Source: [Clostridium] citroniae WAL-17108 | GTDB taxonomy: Bacteria > Bacillota > Clostridia > Lachnospirales > Lachnospiraceae | Assembly: GCF_000233455.1 (NCBI RefSeq) | Contig: NZ_JH376428.1 | Location: forward strand, 248,330-284,718 | Length of the DNA: 36,389 bases | Direction: 5' to 3' | Shown here: positions 1 to 7,726 of the stretch, in pieces | Numbering within the stretch: position 1 is the first letter of the stretch | How the letters are laid out: each line of letters starts with the position of its first letter | Position numbers and translations under genes: made by a program | The notes under the pieces: model-generated | Seen by the model: only the letters and a program-made list of their open reading frames with translations | What the model was told of the DNA's origin: nothing | Database searches by the model: none

Positions 1-287
1 AATATGCAGAAAAACGGCATGTCAGAGATGGAGCGGGGCTGTTGTCAATAGAACCGTGGAATACCGAAGCAGGCGGCACGGCCGCCTGTGAGGATATGCC
101 GCGAAAGTCTATTGACATAAGCCCACGGATTATCCTGTCCAGCAGAAAAGGGGCAACTGCACCCTTTTCCTGCCTTCCGGCGAGGATGGGTTCGGGCAAA
201 GCCCGAAATCGGGTCAAGGGACGAGTCCCTTGTGGGGGTTGGGGCAAGGCCCCAAGATCTTAAAACCATTAATATCTGCAATTTTCA
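1..287. other. hairpin-rich, gene-poor segment, possible mobile element edge
   Basis: I see no convincing gene here. One reading frame on the plus strand is open from the window edge to 263, but its composition (Gly, Arg, Lys, Pro in short runs) is set by the hairpins beneath it and I do not recognise the peptide. The segment holds a perfect 10-bp inverted repeat (TGTCAATAGA at 43-52, TCTATTGACA at 108-117) enclosing a perfect 8-bp hairpin (70-77 with 81-88), then hairpins at 146-168, 191-207, 216-231 and 239-255. I have a weak memory of similar G-rich hairpin stretches beside mobilisation genes in Clostridia, so the edge of an integrated element is an inference only. Confidence 0.35.
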
Positions 288-310
288 AGGTTCGGTTGAG
301 CCTATTTTTT
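288..310 (+). terminator. candidate rho-independent terminator, plus strand
   Basis: AGGTTC (288-293) can pair with GAGCCT (298-303) around a GGTT loop, and a run of six T follows (305-310). It would end plus-strand transcription coming from left of the window and insulate the minus-strand operon that ends at 351. Confidence 0.5.
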
Positions 311-350
311 AGACTCCGTTTTTTCATAGATTACTTGACACTACCCTACA

Positions 351-1274
351 TTATTTATGATTAAAGTAAACTTCATAAGCATTTTCATAAAAAACCAGTT
401 CTTTTTCCATGTCCGTAAGCACAGGAGATTCATCTATATAGCTGACATAATGTCCATATACATCTTCTTTCAGGGCCGAGGGCATATCCGTGCCGAACAT
501 CAGTTTCCCTGCTCCCACGATCTCCTTGGCCATTTGGATAAAATCAATGGCTTTGGGATACGGGTATTCATCCGGCCTGCAGTTATGGACCAGGCTTGAC
601 AGGTCAAACCAGAGGTTGGGGAGCCGCAGCAGCTCTAAGGCCCGGCGCAGCCTGTCTCTGTCCTTATCCGATGGGGCCAGCAGATGGCAGGCCACAAATT
701 TCATTTCCGGATATCTTTTAACCAGGTTTTTAAGCTCCGGAACCTGCCAGCTGTCACTTCCGCATTTTCCAATGTCAATTACAAACACATGACCATGGTC
801 ACAGGCGTAGGAACAGGCTTCATCCATCACAGTCCCGTCCAGCTTAAATTCTGGGTGGATGGCCATTAGACCGGAACCGGTGCTCACCTCGAACTTTTCT
901 ATCATAAAGCCCAGCTCTTCAAACAGGTATCTGCGGATTCCATCCCTGTCCCTGGAAAATGGGTCGTACGCGCCGGCACCGGCAAACCGGTCCGGGTATT
1001 TTTTGACTGCCAGGTGGGTGTAATAATTCTGATAACCGTAGAAATTCCCCTGAAGCAGCACTGCCTTTTCCACCCCGTTCCCATCCATCACCTGCAGCAG
1101 CTGCTCCGGTGTCACGCAGTCCCCTCCAAACTCCTGGGGTATCATCCTTACGGTCTGTCCATTGGCATATACGGCCATTCCGTTTCCAATACTGCGCAGC
1201 TCGCCGCCCGCACCTGTGCCGGCAATGTACTGGACCACATGGGCATGGCTGTCAATGATCCGCCGGTTTCTCAT
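351..1274 (-). CDS. amidohydrolase family 2 metal-dependent hydrolase
   Basis: A 307-residue protein of the amidohydrolase_2 (TIM-barrel) family. The N-terminus carries the metal-binding HxH motif (IDSHAHV). A later His in VACHLLAP and an Asp in MFGTDMPS fit the other metal or catalytic positions of the family. Relatives hydrolyse lactones or decarboxylate and hydrate small acids; the substrate here is unknown. The ATG at 1274 is chosen because AGGAGGTG lies about eight bases upstream and because it overlaps the TGA of the permease gene (ATGA), a typical coupled start; the frame stays open further upstream only by running through the permease gene. As last gene of the operon after an enolase-superfamily enzyme and sugar permeases, it may process a lactone or dehydrated sugar acid, which is an inference from context. 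Confidence 0.85.
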   Translation of the reverse strand: MRNRRIIDSHAHVVQYIAGTGAGGELRSIGNGMAVYANGQTVRMIPQEFGGDCVTPEQLLQVMDGNGVEKAVLLQGNFYGYQNYYTHLAVKKYPDRFAGAGAYDPFSRDRDGIRRYLFEELGFMIEKFEVSTGSGLMAIHPEFKLDGTVMDEACSYACDHGHVFVIDIGKCGSDSWQVPELKNLVKRYPEMKFVACHLLAPSDKDRDRLRRALELLRLPNLWFDLSSLVHNCRPDEYPYPKAIDFIQMAKEIVGAGKLMFGTDMPSALKEDVYGHYVSYIDESPVLTDMEKELVFYENAYEVYFNHK

Positions 1275-2119
1275 CCTTTCACACCTCCTGCCGCAATTCC
1301 TTCCACAAAGGAATCCTGGGCTGCAAAGAATACAACCAATGACGGAATGATGGCAATCAGCGACATTGCCAGCACCCTGTTCCACTCAAATCCCACGTCC
1401 GCGTCCATGGACATGCGGAGGAAAATGGACACCGGGTATTTGGCCACTGTATTGACATAGATCAGAGGGCCCATAAAATCATTGGACGCCCACATAAACT
1501 GGAACAGTGCACAGGAGACAATGGAGGGCTTCAGCATGGGTACGATCACATACCACAGCCTCTGCATGATCCCGCATCCATCAATCTCAGCCGCTTCCTC
1601 CAGTTCCCTTGGTATCCCCCGAAGGAATTGGATCAGCATGTATACAAAGTAGGTATCCCCTGCCAGCAGGGAGGGAATCACTATGGGCAGGTAGGAATCC
1701 AGCCATCCCACCTGGTCAAAGAGTATATACTGGGGCACATTCAGCACCACCTGAGGCAGGAAAAGGGTGGACAGCAATACTGCAAAGGAAAAGCGTTTGC
1801 CCATAAAGTTAAACCGTGCAAACCCATAGGCGGTCAGCGTGGCTGAAGCCACGGTAAAAAGCACTTTGGGTATCACAAATTTGTAGGTGTTTGCCATGAA
1901 ATGGAGAAGCGTCATCCCCTGGTATCCTGCAAAGCCTTTTTTATACCCATTCAGAGTGGGTGCCTTTGGTATAAAGCTTACACTTGAAAATATCTGTTCA
2001 TTGGTCATAAAGGAGGCTCCGATCATCCAGATCAGGGGATATACCATAAAAACTCCCACCACCAAAAGGATGACATACCTGCAGACCATATTGACTTTAT
2101 AGCGTGTTTCACGAGTCAT
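1271..2119 (-). CDS. carbohydrate ABC transporter permease, MalG type
   Basis: A 282-residue inner-membrane permease with about six hydrophobic segments. The N-terminal helix (YVILLVVGVFMVYPLIWMIG) and the cytoplasmic EAA loop (EELEEAAEIDGCGIMQ, followed by VIVPMLKPSI) are typical of the MalG / CUT1 family; the loop docks to the shared ATPase. It forms a heterodimer with the MalF-type permease just upstream, six bases away. No ATPase or solute-binding protein gene is present in the operon. In CUT1 systems of Firmicutes an unlinked MsmK-like ATPase often serves many permeases, but the missing binding protein is less usual. Confidence 0.92.
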   Translation of the reverse strand: MTRETRYKVNMVCRYVILLVVGVFMVYPLIWMIGASFMTNEQIFSSVSFIPKAPTLNGYKKGFAGYQGMTLLHFMANTYKFVIPKVLFTVASATLTAYGFARFNFMGKRFSFAVLLSTLFLPQVVLNVPQYILFDQVGWLDSYLPIVIPSLLAGDTYFVYMLIQFLRGIPRELEEAAEIDGCGIMQRLWYVIVPMLKPSIVSCALFQFMWASNDFMGPLIYVNTVAKYPVSIFLRMSMDADVGFEWNRVLAMSLIAIIPSLVVFFAAQDSFVEGIAAGGVKG

Positions 2120-2124
2120 TGCAT

Positions 2125-3015
2125 TTACCTCCCATCCTCATCTGAATAATATACCCAGTATCTCTGGCTCAGGAATGATACAGCCGTCAGGGTCATGATG
2201 ATCAGGAACAACAGCCAGGCAATGGCGCTTGCCATTCCCATCTCATAACTCTTAAAGGCATTGTTATACACCAGAAGGGATACCAGAGTGGTGGAGCGGA
2301 GCGGTCCTCCCTGGGTCACAATAAAGGGGCCGTTAAATTCCTGGAACTTATTGCACAGCTGGGTGACAAAGTTATAAAAAATAACAGGTGTGATAAGGGG
2401 TATGGTTATGCTGAAGAACTGCTTCCATTTTCCCGCCCCGTCAATGGAAGCCGCCTCATACAGGTCCTGGGACACGCCCTTTAAGGCTGCAAGGAAGATC
2501 ACCATGGGCGAGCCAAACTGCCATATCCTCAAAAGCACGATCACCCAGAAAGCCCCGGTGGGATCCCCCAGCCAGTTAAAGGGCTGGATGCCGAACCTGG
2601 ATCCGATCATGTTCACAAGTCCCTCTGTCTTAAACAGGAATCTCCACAATACCGCAATGGAAACCGACCCGCCCAGAATGGAAGGGATATAGTAGGCTGT
2701 CCTGAAAAAGTTCACACCCTTGATCTTAAAATTCAGGATATAAGCGATAAACAGGGCAAATATCAATTCCAGCGGAACTGTAAGAAACGCATACTTAAAG
2801 GTCTGCACAAAGGCCTTCATGATCAAAGGGTCGCCCAATATCTTTTTATAGTTGTTCAGACCTGCAAAGGAGGCTGTCCTGAAAAGATTGTAATCATGAA
2901 AGCTGTAGATCAGTGACGATGCAAAGGGGTACAGCTTAAAGATCACAAACCCGATCCACCATGGCAGGATCAGCAGCAGCCCCGCATTCCTTTTTTTGAA
3001 TGTCTTAAATTTCAT
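2125..3015 (-). CDS. carbohydrate ABC transporter permease, MalF type
   Basis: A 296-residue permease of the MalF/UgpA class. A Lys/Arg-rich start (MKFKTFKKRNAG) precedes the first helix (LLLILPWWIGFVIFKLYPF), a typical N-terminus for this class, and the EAA loop reads YEAASIDGAGKWKQFFSITIPLITP. Six membrane segments are expected. It pairs with the downstream MalG-type permease to form the channel of a sugar or sugar-acid importer. An AAGGAGG-type site lies a few bases ahead of the ATG at 3015, in the 18-base gap after the enolase-superfamily gene. The substrate cannot be read from the sequence; the neighbours suggest a sugar acid or related polyol. Confidence 0.92.
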   Translation of the reverse strand: MKFKTFKKRNAGLLLILPWWIGFVIFKLYPFASSLIYSFHDYNLFRTASFAGLNNYKKILGDPLIMKAFVQTFKYAFLTVPLELIFALFIAYILNFKIKGVNFFRTAYYIPSILGGSVSIAVLWRFLFKTEGLVNMIGSRFGIQPFNWLGDPTGAFWVIVLLRIWQFGSPMVIFLAALKGVSQDLYEAASIDGAGKWKQFFSITIPLITPVIFYNFVTQLCNKFQEFNGPFIVTQGGPLRSTTLVSLLVYNNAFKSYEMGMASAIAWLLFLIIMTLTAVSFLSQRYWVYYSDEDGR

Positions 3016-3033
3016 TCCATTGCCTCCTTACGG

Positions 3034-4185
3034 TTACCAATTTTTTGGATAGTATATTTCCCTGCTCTCCATAAGCCCGTCCTTTTCCAGCTTATCGATG
3101 TCCATTCGCTGGGGATTGCCCGGAAGCTCCGGCTGGCAGTAGAAGCGCCCGTTCTTTTCCTCGGGCTGGAACAGGGTGTAAGCGCCCACAGGACGGCTGA
3201 TCGGCTCATGGTATTCGATCCATTCATCCTCGCTGTAAAGGCAGCCAAAGATGGCGTTCAGGTATATTCTTCCACCGGATGTGAATTTAACTCCCTTTTC
3301 ACGGGCCAGATCACGGATTCTTATAATGTCATCCATTCTTGTCATCCTGCCCAATGACGGCTGAACATGGTCCACGCCCTTTTCAATATAGGTTTCATAT
3401 TCATAATAGATTCTCATGGACTCCCCAAAGGCAATGGGAATGGCCACCCCCATGTCCTTTAAGCGGCGGATCCCGTTCATGTCATGGGAGTGGATGGGCT
3501 CCTCCAGCCATGCCAGGTTATATGGCTCACACAGCTTCGCAAACCGGAACGCGCTGTCCACATCCCATCTCTGGTTGCAGTCAACCGCCACCCCGATCCG
3601 GTCTCCCACAGCCTTTCGGACCATCTCGATCCTGCGCAGGTCCCGCTCCATATCCATGCCGTCCTGGCTTCCCACCTTAAACTTAACCGTGGTATATCCT
3701 TCCTCCACATACCGGACCATATCCTCTACCAGCTCATGATCCTCCAGGAGAAGGGAACCGCCTCCCTTATAAGCCTGGGCCCAATCCTTATTGGCCCCCA
3801 TAAATCTGTGAAGAGGTTTTCCCTCCCTCTGGGCCAGCATGTCCAGCATCATCAGGTCCAGCTGCCCCACTTCCACCGCCTTCTCACTTTGAAATCCGGC
3901 GTTTCGTATCTTCCAGTAAAGGCTGTTCCTCCACTCATTGTAGCTGTGCTCCTCCCCATTCAAGACCATGGGAAGGATGTCCGCAATAAACCCGGGTCCC
4001 ACTGCCAGGTGGGCGCATGCGCCTTCCTGGTCATACAGTTCAATGCAGCCCTGTTCCGGCGCAAACTTTCCCATTCCTCCGGTTCCGTCCTTAAAGGGCT
4101 TGGGCAGGGGTATTTTATGAAAATGATAGTATACGGCTTTTGTAAATTTTATTTTATCCTCAAACGAAAATGTAAACATCCTCAT
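3034..4185 (-). CDS. mandelate racemase / enolase superfamily protein
   Basis: A 383-residue protein with an N-terminal capping domain (about 1-135) and a C-terminal barrel. Visible residues: the KxK pair K168/K170 (TVKFKVG), metal ligands D202 (VAVDCNQRW), E228 (LAWLEEPI) and E255 (IAFGES). This matches the mandelate racemase subgroup, which abstracts a proton next to a carboxylate, mostly acid-sugar dehydratases. The positions where mandelate racemase has its Asp-His dyad read QPSLGRM (S277 for Asp) and KFTSGGR (no His), so the usual second base is missing and chemistry may rest on the Lys side. It is the first gene of its operon, followed by two permeases and an amidohydrolase. The likely role is dehydration or isomerisation of an imported sugar acid; substrate unknown. 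Confidence 0.85.
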   Translation of the reverse strand: MRMFTFSFEDKIKFTKAVYYHFHKIPLPKPFKDGTGGMGKFAPEQGCIELYDQEGACAHLAVGPGFIADILPMVLNGEEHSYNEWRNSLYWKIRNAGFQSEKAVEVGQLDLMMLDMLAQREGKPLHRFMGANKDWAQAYKGGGSLLLEDHELVEDMVRYVEEGYTTVKFKVGSQDGMDMERDLRRIEMVRKAVGDRIGVAVDCNQRWDVDSAFRFAKLCEPYNLAWLEEPIHSHDMNGIRRLKDMGVAIPIAFGESMRIYYEYETYIEKGVDHVQPSLGRMTRMDDIIRIRDLAREKGVKFTSGGRIYLNAIFGCLYSEDEWIEYHEPISRPVGAYTLFQPEEKNGRFYCQPELPGNPQRMDIDKLEKDGLMESREIYYPKNW

Positions 4186-4250
4186 TGCCTCCCGTTTATC
4201 TGTTATCTTACGTGTACATTATATATTTTTCCGTCATAATAACAATGGAC

Positions 4251-4256
4251 ATTATA
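4251..4256 (-). promoter_or_regulatory. candidate -10 element of the sugar-acid operon
   Basis: TATAAT on the minus strand. The hexamer 17 bases upstream (AATCAC) is a poor -35, which fits an activator-dependent sigma-70 type promoter. I found no -24/-12 element (TGGCAC-N5-TTGC) in the 188-base gap, although the adjacent regulator resembles sigma-54 activators. A second TATAAT (about 4215-4220) preceded by TTGTTA at 16 bases is an alternative. Confidence 0.5.
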
Positions 4257-4267
4257 AACGAGAAAAC

Positions 4268-4295
4268 GCATGGTGATTATACAAATCACACATGC
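4268..4295. promoter_or_regulatory. 28-bp near-perfect palindrome, candidate operator
   Basis: The left arm GCATGGTGATT (4268-4278) and right arm AATCACACATGC (4284-4295) are inverted copies apart from one extra base, around a five-base spacer. The centre is about 37 bases before the start implied by the -10 at 4251-4256, so it overlaps the -35 region, a class II activator position. The likely ligand is the PrpR-like regulator encoded next door, whose Fis-type helix-turn-helix would bind as a dimer; this assignment is inferred. Confidence 0.6.
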
Positions 4296-4373
4296 GCCGT
4301 TCCGACTATTGCATTGTATTACATTTCTTTTTCAAACCTTTTCATAACCCATTCAAAACGAATGTATACACGC

Positions 4374-6368
4374 TTAAATTTCAATGCCGTAAAGCTTCAT
4401 TTTTCTCCACAATGTGGTGGTGCTGATGCCCATCTTTTTGGCTGTAAGGGTTCTGTTCCCATTGCACAGCTGAAGGGTTTCTATGATCGTTTCCCTGATC
4501 CTGTCCCTGCCGCTGTTAGTGGGCGCCGGATCCGGACAGCTTCCGTTAGGCATTCCCTGTCCTGTCTGCATCTGCCCCGCTGCGTCCTGGCTGCCGGGCG
4601 GCGTCAGCCCATGCTGAATGTAATAATCCGGCTCCTGGGTATGCTCATACAACTCCTCCAGCAGTCCCTTCACATATTCTTCCGTGATTGTCCTTCTTCC
4701 CACTGTCAGGATCATCCTCTCGCAAAATGATCTCATCTGTATGGTATTCCCCGGCCACCCGTAGGCCAGTAGCATCTTTCTGGCCCCGGCTGTAATGGCG
4801 TGATAGCGGTAGTACTGGTCCATATACTTTTTCATATAGGAATCCAGGAGATAGGCCATGTCGTCAGGGCGCTGGCACAGTCCCGGAATCTTTATCTTCA
4901 GGGCGTTGAGGGAATAATAAAGGTCGCTTCTCATACGGTTCAGGCGGCGGCAGGTATCAATATCCTTGGATGTACACGCGATGATCCGTATATCCACTAT
5001 CTTCATATTCTCAATGGAGTTAAAAAGGATCCTTCTGCTTCTCAGCATTTTGGAGAAATGATACTGGACCGGCAGGGTCATCTTATCAATACTCTGTATC
5101 ACAAGGGTTCCCTTGTCCGCCTGCCACACAGCCCCCTTTTCCACGTCCTTGCCCTTGGGGTCGGCTGAACCGAACAGGGTCTTCATCTGCTGGTCCTCGC
5201 TCATCCCGGCCAGATTAATGGCAATGAACGGATTGTTCTTTCTCAGGCTGTAATTATGTATTCCCTGGCAGATGGCATCCTGCTCCGGGCCCGCATACCC
5301 CTCGATCAGGACCGGGCTGGAGGACTGGGCATAGAGCTTTGCCAGCCGGATCGTATCCTTAAGTCCCGGCAGCTCCTGCTCAATGTCCTCAAATGTGCCA
5401 TGGGCCACATACCCTCTCAGATACTGCTCGTGAAGGCGGTTCTCCTCCTCTATTTCAAGGCGCTTTAACCGGTTGCAGGAGAGGATGGCCCCCTCGGGCC
5501 TGCCTTCCACCATAATAGGCTCGATTACCATCACAAGGGTGGAGGATCCCTGGTTGATAAAGGTGGTATAATTCTCCATGCCGCCGCTTATCACCTTGGA
5601 AAGGATCTCCCCGTCCAGTTCCCCAAACAGCTTGCCCACCGGCATTCCCACCGCATTCTTTTCAGCAACCCCGGTGATCTGTTCCATCACCCGGTTCATC
5701 ACAAGCACGGTCCCGTTGTTTGTCACCTTCATGATCCCGTTAAAGGAGCTGTCCAGAATGGTGGAGAACTGGGCATAATTGCGCTGTTCCGCCTGAGCCA
5801 TCCTGTACAGTGATTCGGCATTGTCCATGGCCGTTCGGATGGATTCTCCTGTGGAGAAAAACGCCAGGGACGGGATCCCCTGTCTGTCGGCAGCCTCCCT
5901 GGTGGATTTTCCGCCTATTATGATGTCGGGATGATCCTCACAGGCCCGCGCAAATACGCTGCGCCATTCCTCATCCTCCTTAAACTGGTAACGAAGCAGG
6001 CGGACGCCGTACAGCTCATCAAAATACGTGGTGTCACACAGCATATTTTCCCAGTAAAAGACAGCTATCTTTGGATTCTCCTTACCCACCGCCGCCTTGG
6101 CCCGGTTGACCAGGACTCCCATCTCCTGTCCGGTCATCTGTATCTCCGAGACAGCCACATTTGTGTACCAGCGTATATTGGCCAGCTGCTTTCCCCTGGC
6201 CACAATGATATTGATCCCCTGCTCCGATATGGCCTTCCTGGCCTCATACACGGCTTCCTCTGTCTCAATGACCTTGAGGACCTTTACATGATACTCTTTT
6301 TCCTTTAAGATCTCTTCTACCTGTCCGTACATCTCCTGGTCCGGCACAAACACTGCAATCCCTGACAC
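4374..6368 (-). CDS. PrpR-N/PAS/AAA/Fis regulator with degenerate sigma-54 ATPase domain
   Basis: A 664-residue regulator. Residues 1-190 resemble the PrpR N-terminal sensor domain, about 200-310 is a PAS domain (ILDSSFNGIMKVTNNG), about 335-575 has the layout of a sigma-54-interacting AAA domain, and 620-664 is a Fis-type helix-turn-helix (LTAKKMGISTTTLWRKMK). The AAA domain keeps landmarks such as RSDLYYSLNALKIKIPGL and GWPGN but lacks the catalytic motifs: the Walker A place reads EGYAGPEQDA, the GAFTGA loop is replaced by SADPKG, and Walker B reads LVIQS instead of a LFLDE-like string. It therefore probably cannot hydrolyse ATP or remodel sigma-54 polymerase. Only 188 bases separate it from the sugar-acid operon, which it likely controls in response to a small acid. 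Confidence 0.85.
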   Translation of the reverse strand: MSGIAVFVPDQEMYGQVEEILKEKEYHVKVLKVIETEEAVYEARKAISEQGINIIVARGKQLANIRWYTNVAVSEIQMTGQEMGVLVNRAKAAVGKENPKIAVFYWENMLCDTTYFDELYGVRLLRYQFKEDEEWRSVFARACEDHPDIIIGGKSTREAADRQGIPSLAFFSTGESIRTAMDNAESLYRMAQAEQRNYAQFSTILDSSFNGIMKVTNNGTVLVMNRVMEQITGVAEKNAVGMPVGKLFGELDGEILSKVISGGMENYTTFINQGSSTLVMVIEPIMVEGRPEGAILSCNRLKRLEIEEENRLHEQYLRGYVAHGTFEDIEQELPGLKDTIRLAKLYAQSSSPVLIEGYAGPEQDAICQGIHNYSLRKNNPFIAINLAGMSEDQQMKTLFGSADPKGKDVEKGAVWQADKGTLVIQSIDKMTLPVQYHFSKMLRSRRILFNSIENMKIVDIRIIACTSKDIDTCRRLNRMRSDLYYSLNALKIKIPGLCQRPDDMAYLLDSYMKKYMDQYYRYHAITAGARKMLLAYGWPGNTIQMRSFCERMILTVGRRTITEEYVKGLLEELYEHTQEPDYYIQHGLTPPGSQDAAGQMQTGQGMPNGSCPDPAPTNSGRDRIRETIIETLQLCNGNRTLTAKKMGISTTTLWRKMKLYGIEI

Positions 6369-6418
6369 AATATCCTCTCCTGACTTTTCCTGTCAACCGC
6401 TTCTCCTGCAACATTTCC

Positions 6419-6455
6419 ACCAAAAGGGCGCTGCAAGCTGATCCTGCAGCGCCCT
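6419..6455 (-). terminator. rho-independent terminator of the cell-wall repeat gene
   Basis: AGGGCGCTGCA (6425-6435) and TGCAGCGCCCT (6445-6455) form a perfect 11-bp stem around a nine-base loop, followed on the minus strand by TTTTGG. It separates the gene ending at 6560 from the regulator gene starting at 6368. The T run is short but the stem is very GC rich. Confidence 0.8.
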
Positions 6456-6559
6456 GTAGGCACGATCCATATGCACCCCTGCGGACTTATGCCGGAGGCA
6501 CGCCATGCTTCACATATCATGATGCATCTGCGCGTCTTCGCAATCCGCCAAAGGATTCA

Positions 6560-7375
6560 TTACTTATATAAGGACAGTTTATCCATCAGTATAATGGGAT
6601 CATCCCACTCATTGTCTGTTACCAGGGAAACTTCCACCCGAACCTGGTTCTGCCCGGACACATCCGCACCAAAGTACATGATCTTCTCATTATAGTGGAT
6701 GTCAGGGGATGTATAAAGCACCACATCATTGTCCCCGTACACAGTCACCTTGCCAAGAAGGCCGCTGCTGAACTGGGAGGACGGTGAAATGGCGCCTGAG
6801 AGCAGCTTATACTCGCCATTGGTATTATACTTTACATAGCTGCCTTTTCCCTTGAGACGGATCGCATTTTCCCAGCGGTCCCCATCTGCGGTCTTGCCTG
6901 AAGTGATAATATTATATCCCTTTGTGGAAAAGCCTTCCTGCATGTTCTGCACCAGGTATCCATTGGATAAGTCTATATTGTTGGACGGCTCCGCCTGGCC
7001 CTCGCCAGGGATCCAGACACCGTCAGTACCCAGCTGGCGTCCGTCAATCACAGTGCTTGTTGCCATGGCTCCATTTGGAAGCAGGAAATACCACTTGTCA
7101 TTATCCTTGAACCAGCCATTCTGCATCACACCGCTCTGGTCCAGATAGTACCAATAACCCTTGATCTGCTGCCAGCCGGTCTTCATAAAGCCGTCATTAC
7201 CTATGTAATACCAATTATCATTGTCCTTGATCCATTCGTTGTAAGCGTACTTGTTCGCGCCTCTCTGGTACTTCCACTGATCATTTACATATTTCCATGT
7301 ACCGGCATATGCGGGTACTGTCATAACCACACTCAGCGCCAGAGCTGCCAGTGTCATTGCCCAACGTTTCTTCAT
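6560..7375 (-). CDS. secreted cell-wall / glucan-binding repeat protein
   Basis: A 271-residue exported protein. MKKRWAMTLAALALSVVMTVPAYA is a signal peptide with an AYA cleavage site. About 30-135 contains aromatic repeats of roughly 20 residues (NWYYIGNDGFMKTGW, YWYYLDQSGVMQNGW, KWYFLLPNGAM) typical of choline/cell-wall binding (CW) repeats. The C-terminal 130 residues look like a beta-sandwich carbohydrate-binding module of the NPCBM type (WENAIRLKGKGSYVKYNTNG ... KVTVYGD); that assignment is tentative. No catalytic domain is visible, so it may be an adhesin or wall-attached binding protein. The ATG at 7375 is preferred over one eight codons upstream because AAGGAGAT lies six bases ahead of it. 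Confidence 0.8.
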   Translation of the reverse strand: MKKRWAMTLAALALSVVMTVPAYAGTWKYVNDQWKYQRGANKYAYNEWIKDNDNWYYIGNDGFMKTGWQQIKGYWYYLDQSGVMQNGWFKDNDKWYFLLPNGAMATSTVIDGRQLGTDGVWIPGEGQAEPSNNIDLSNGYLVQNMQEGFSTKGYNIITSGKTADGDRWENAIRLKGKGSYVKYNTNGEYKLLSGAISPSSQFSSGLLGKVTVYGDNDVVLYTSPDIHYNEKIMYFGADVSGQNQVRVEVSLVTDNEWDDPIILMDKLSLYK

Positions 7376-7447
7376 GCCAAATCTCCTTTCATTTACCACG
7401 TCATCCGCTTCCTAACAAGCAGATTCAATACATCCTGCACTTGTTAC

Positions 7448-7476
7448 ATTATAATTCATTATTTATTTTTATGCAA
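7448..7476 (-). promoter_or_regulatory. sigma-70 type promoter of the cell-wall repeat gene
   Basis: On the minus strand TTGCAT (7476-7471), 17 bases, then a perfect TATAAT (7453-7448). The start would be near 7441, giving a leader of about 65 bases to the ATG at 7375. The spacer is almost pure A/T. Confidence 0.75.
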
Positions 7477-7726
7477 CTGTCACTTTCCTCTGGGTGTACA
7501 GGCCAATGAGCGTGCCGGTGCCGCAGGTTTACCATTTCCCTGTGAACGCCCTCAGGGATAAGCACTCCGGCGCAGACCCTTCCAGCCGCCCAAATACCGT
7601 GTTCCGGGCAGTTCTGCTCCTGCTGTGCCAAGGAACCGTTGATCGCTGCTTTAAACTGCTTCTAACAGGATTATTTGTCAAATATGGTATGTAATTGGAA
7701 ATTCTGGAACCTTATGGCTTACCTGG
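7477..7726. other. intergenic, no gene seen
   Basis: Short frames exist on both strands, but none has a convincing ribosome binding site or a recognisable product. A small inverted repeat, GGTCA/TGACC near 7718-7732, overlaps the end of the beta-helix gene, without a T run. Confidence 0.5.

Noticed and set aside
42..263. 73-codon plus-strand frame in the hairpin-rich segment
   Set aside because: Its composition is dictated by the hairpins; no start signal and no family recognised.
4186..4373. Sigma-54 promoter (-24/-12) ahead of the enolase-superfamily gene
   Set aside because: No GG/GC pair with the required spacing found on the minus strand; a TATAAT box fits better.
7449..7694. Small frames on both strands ahead of the cell-wall repeat gene (including 7449-7631 minus, 7494-7694 plus)
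   Set aside because: No ribosome binding site, no recognisable product, and the minus-strand frame ends inside the promoter at 7448-7476.
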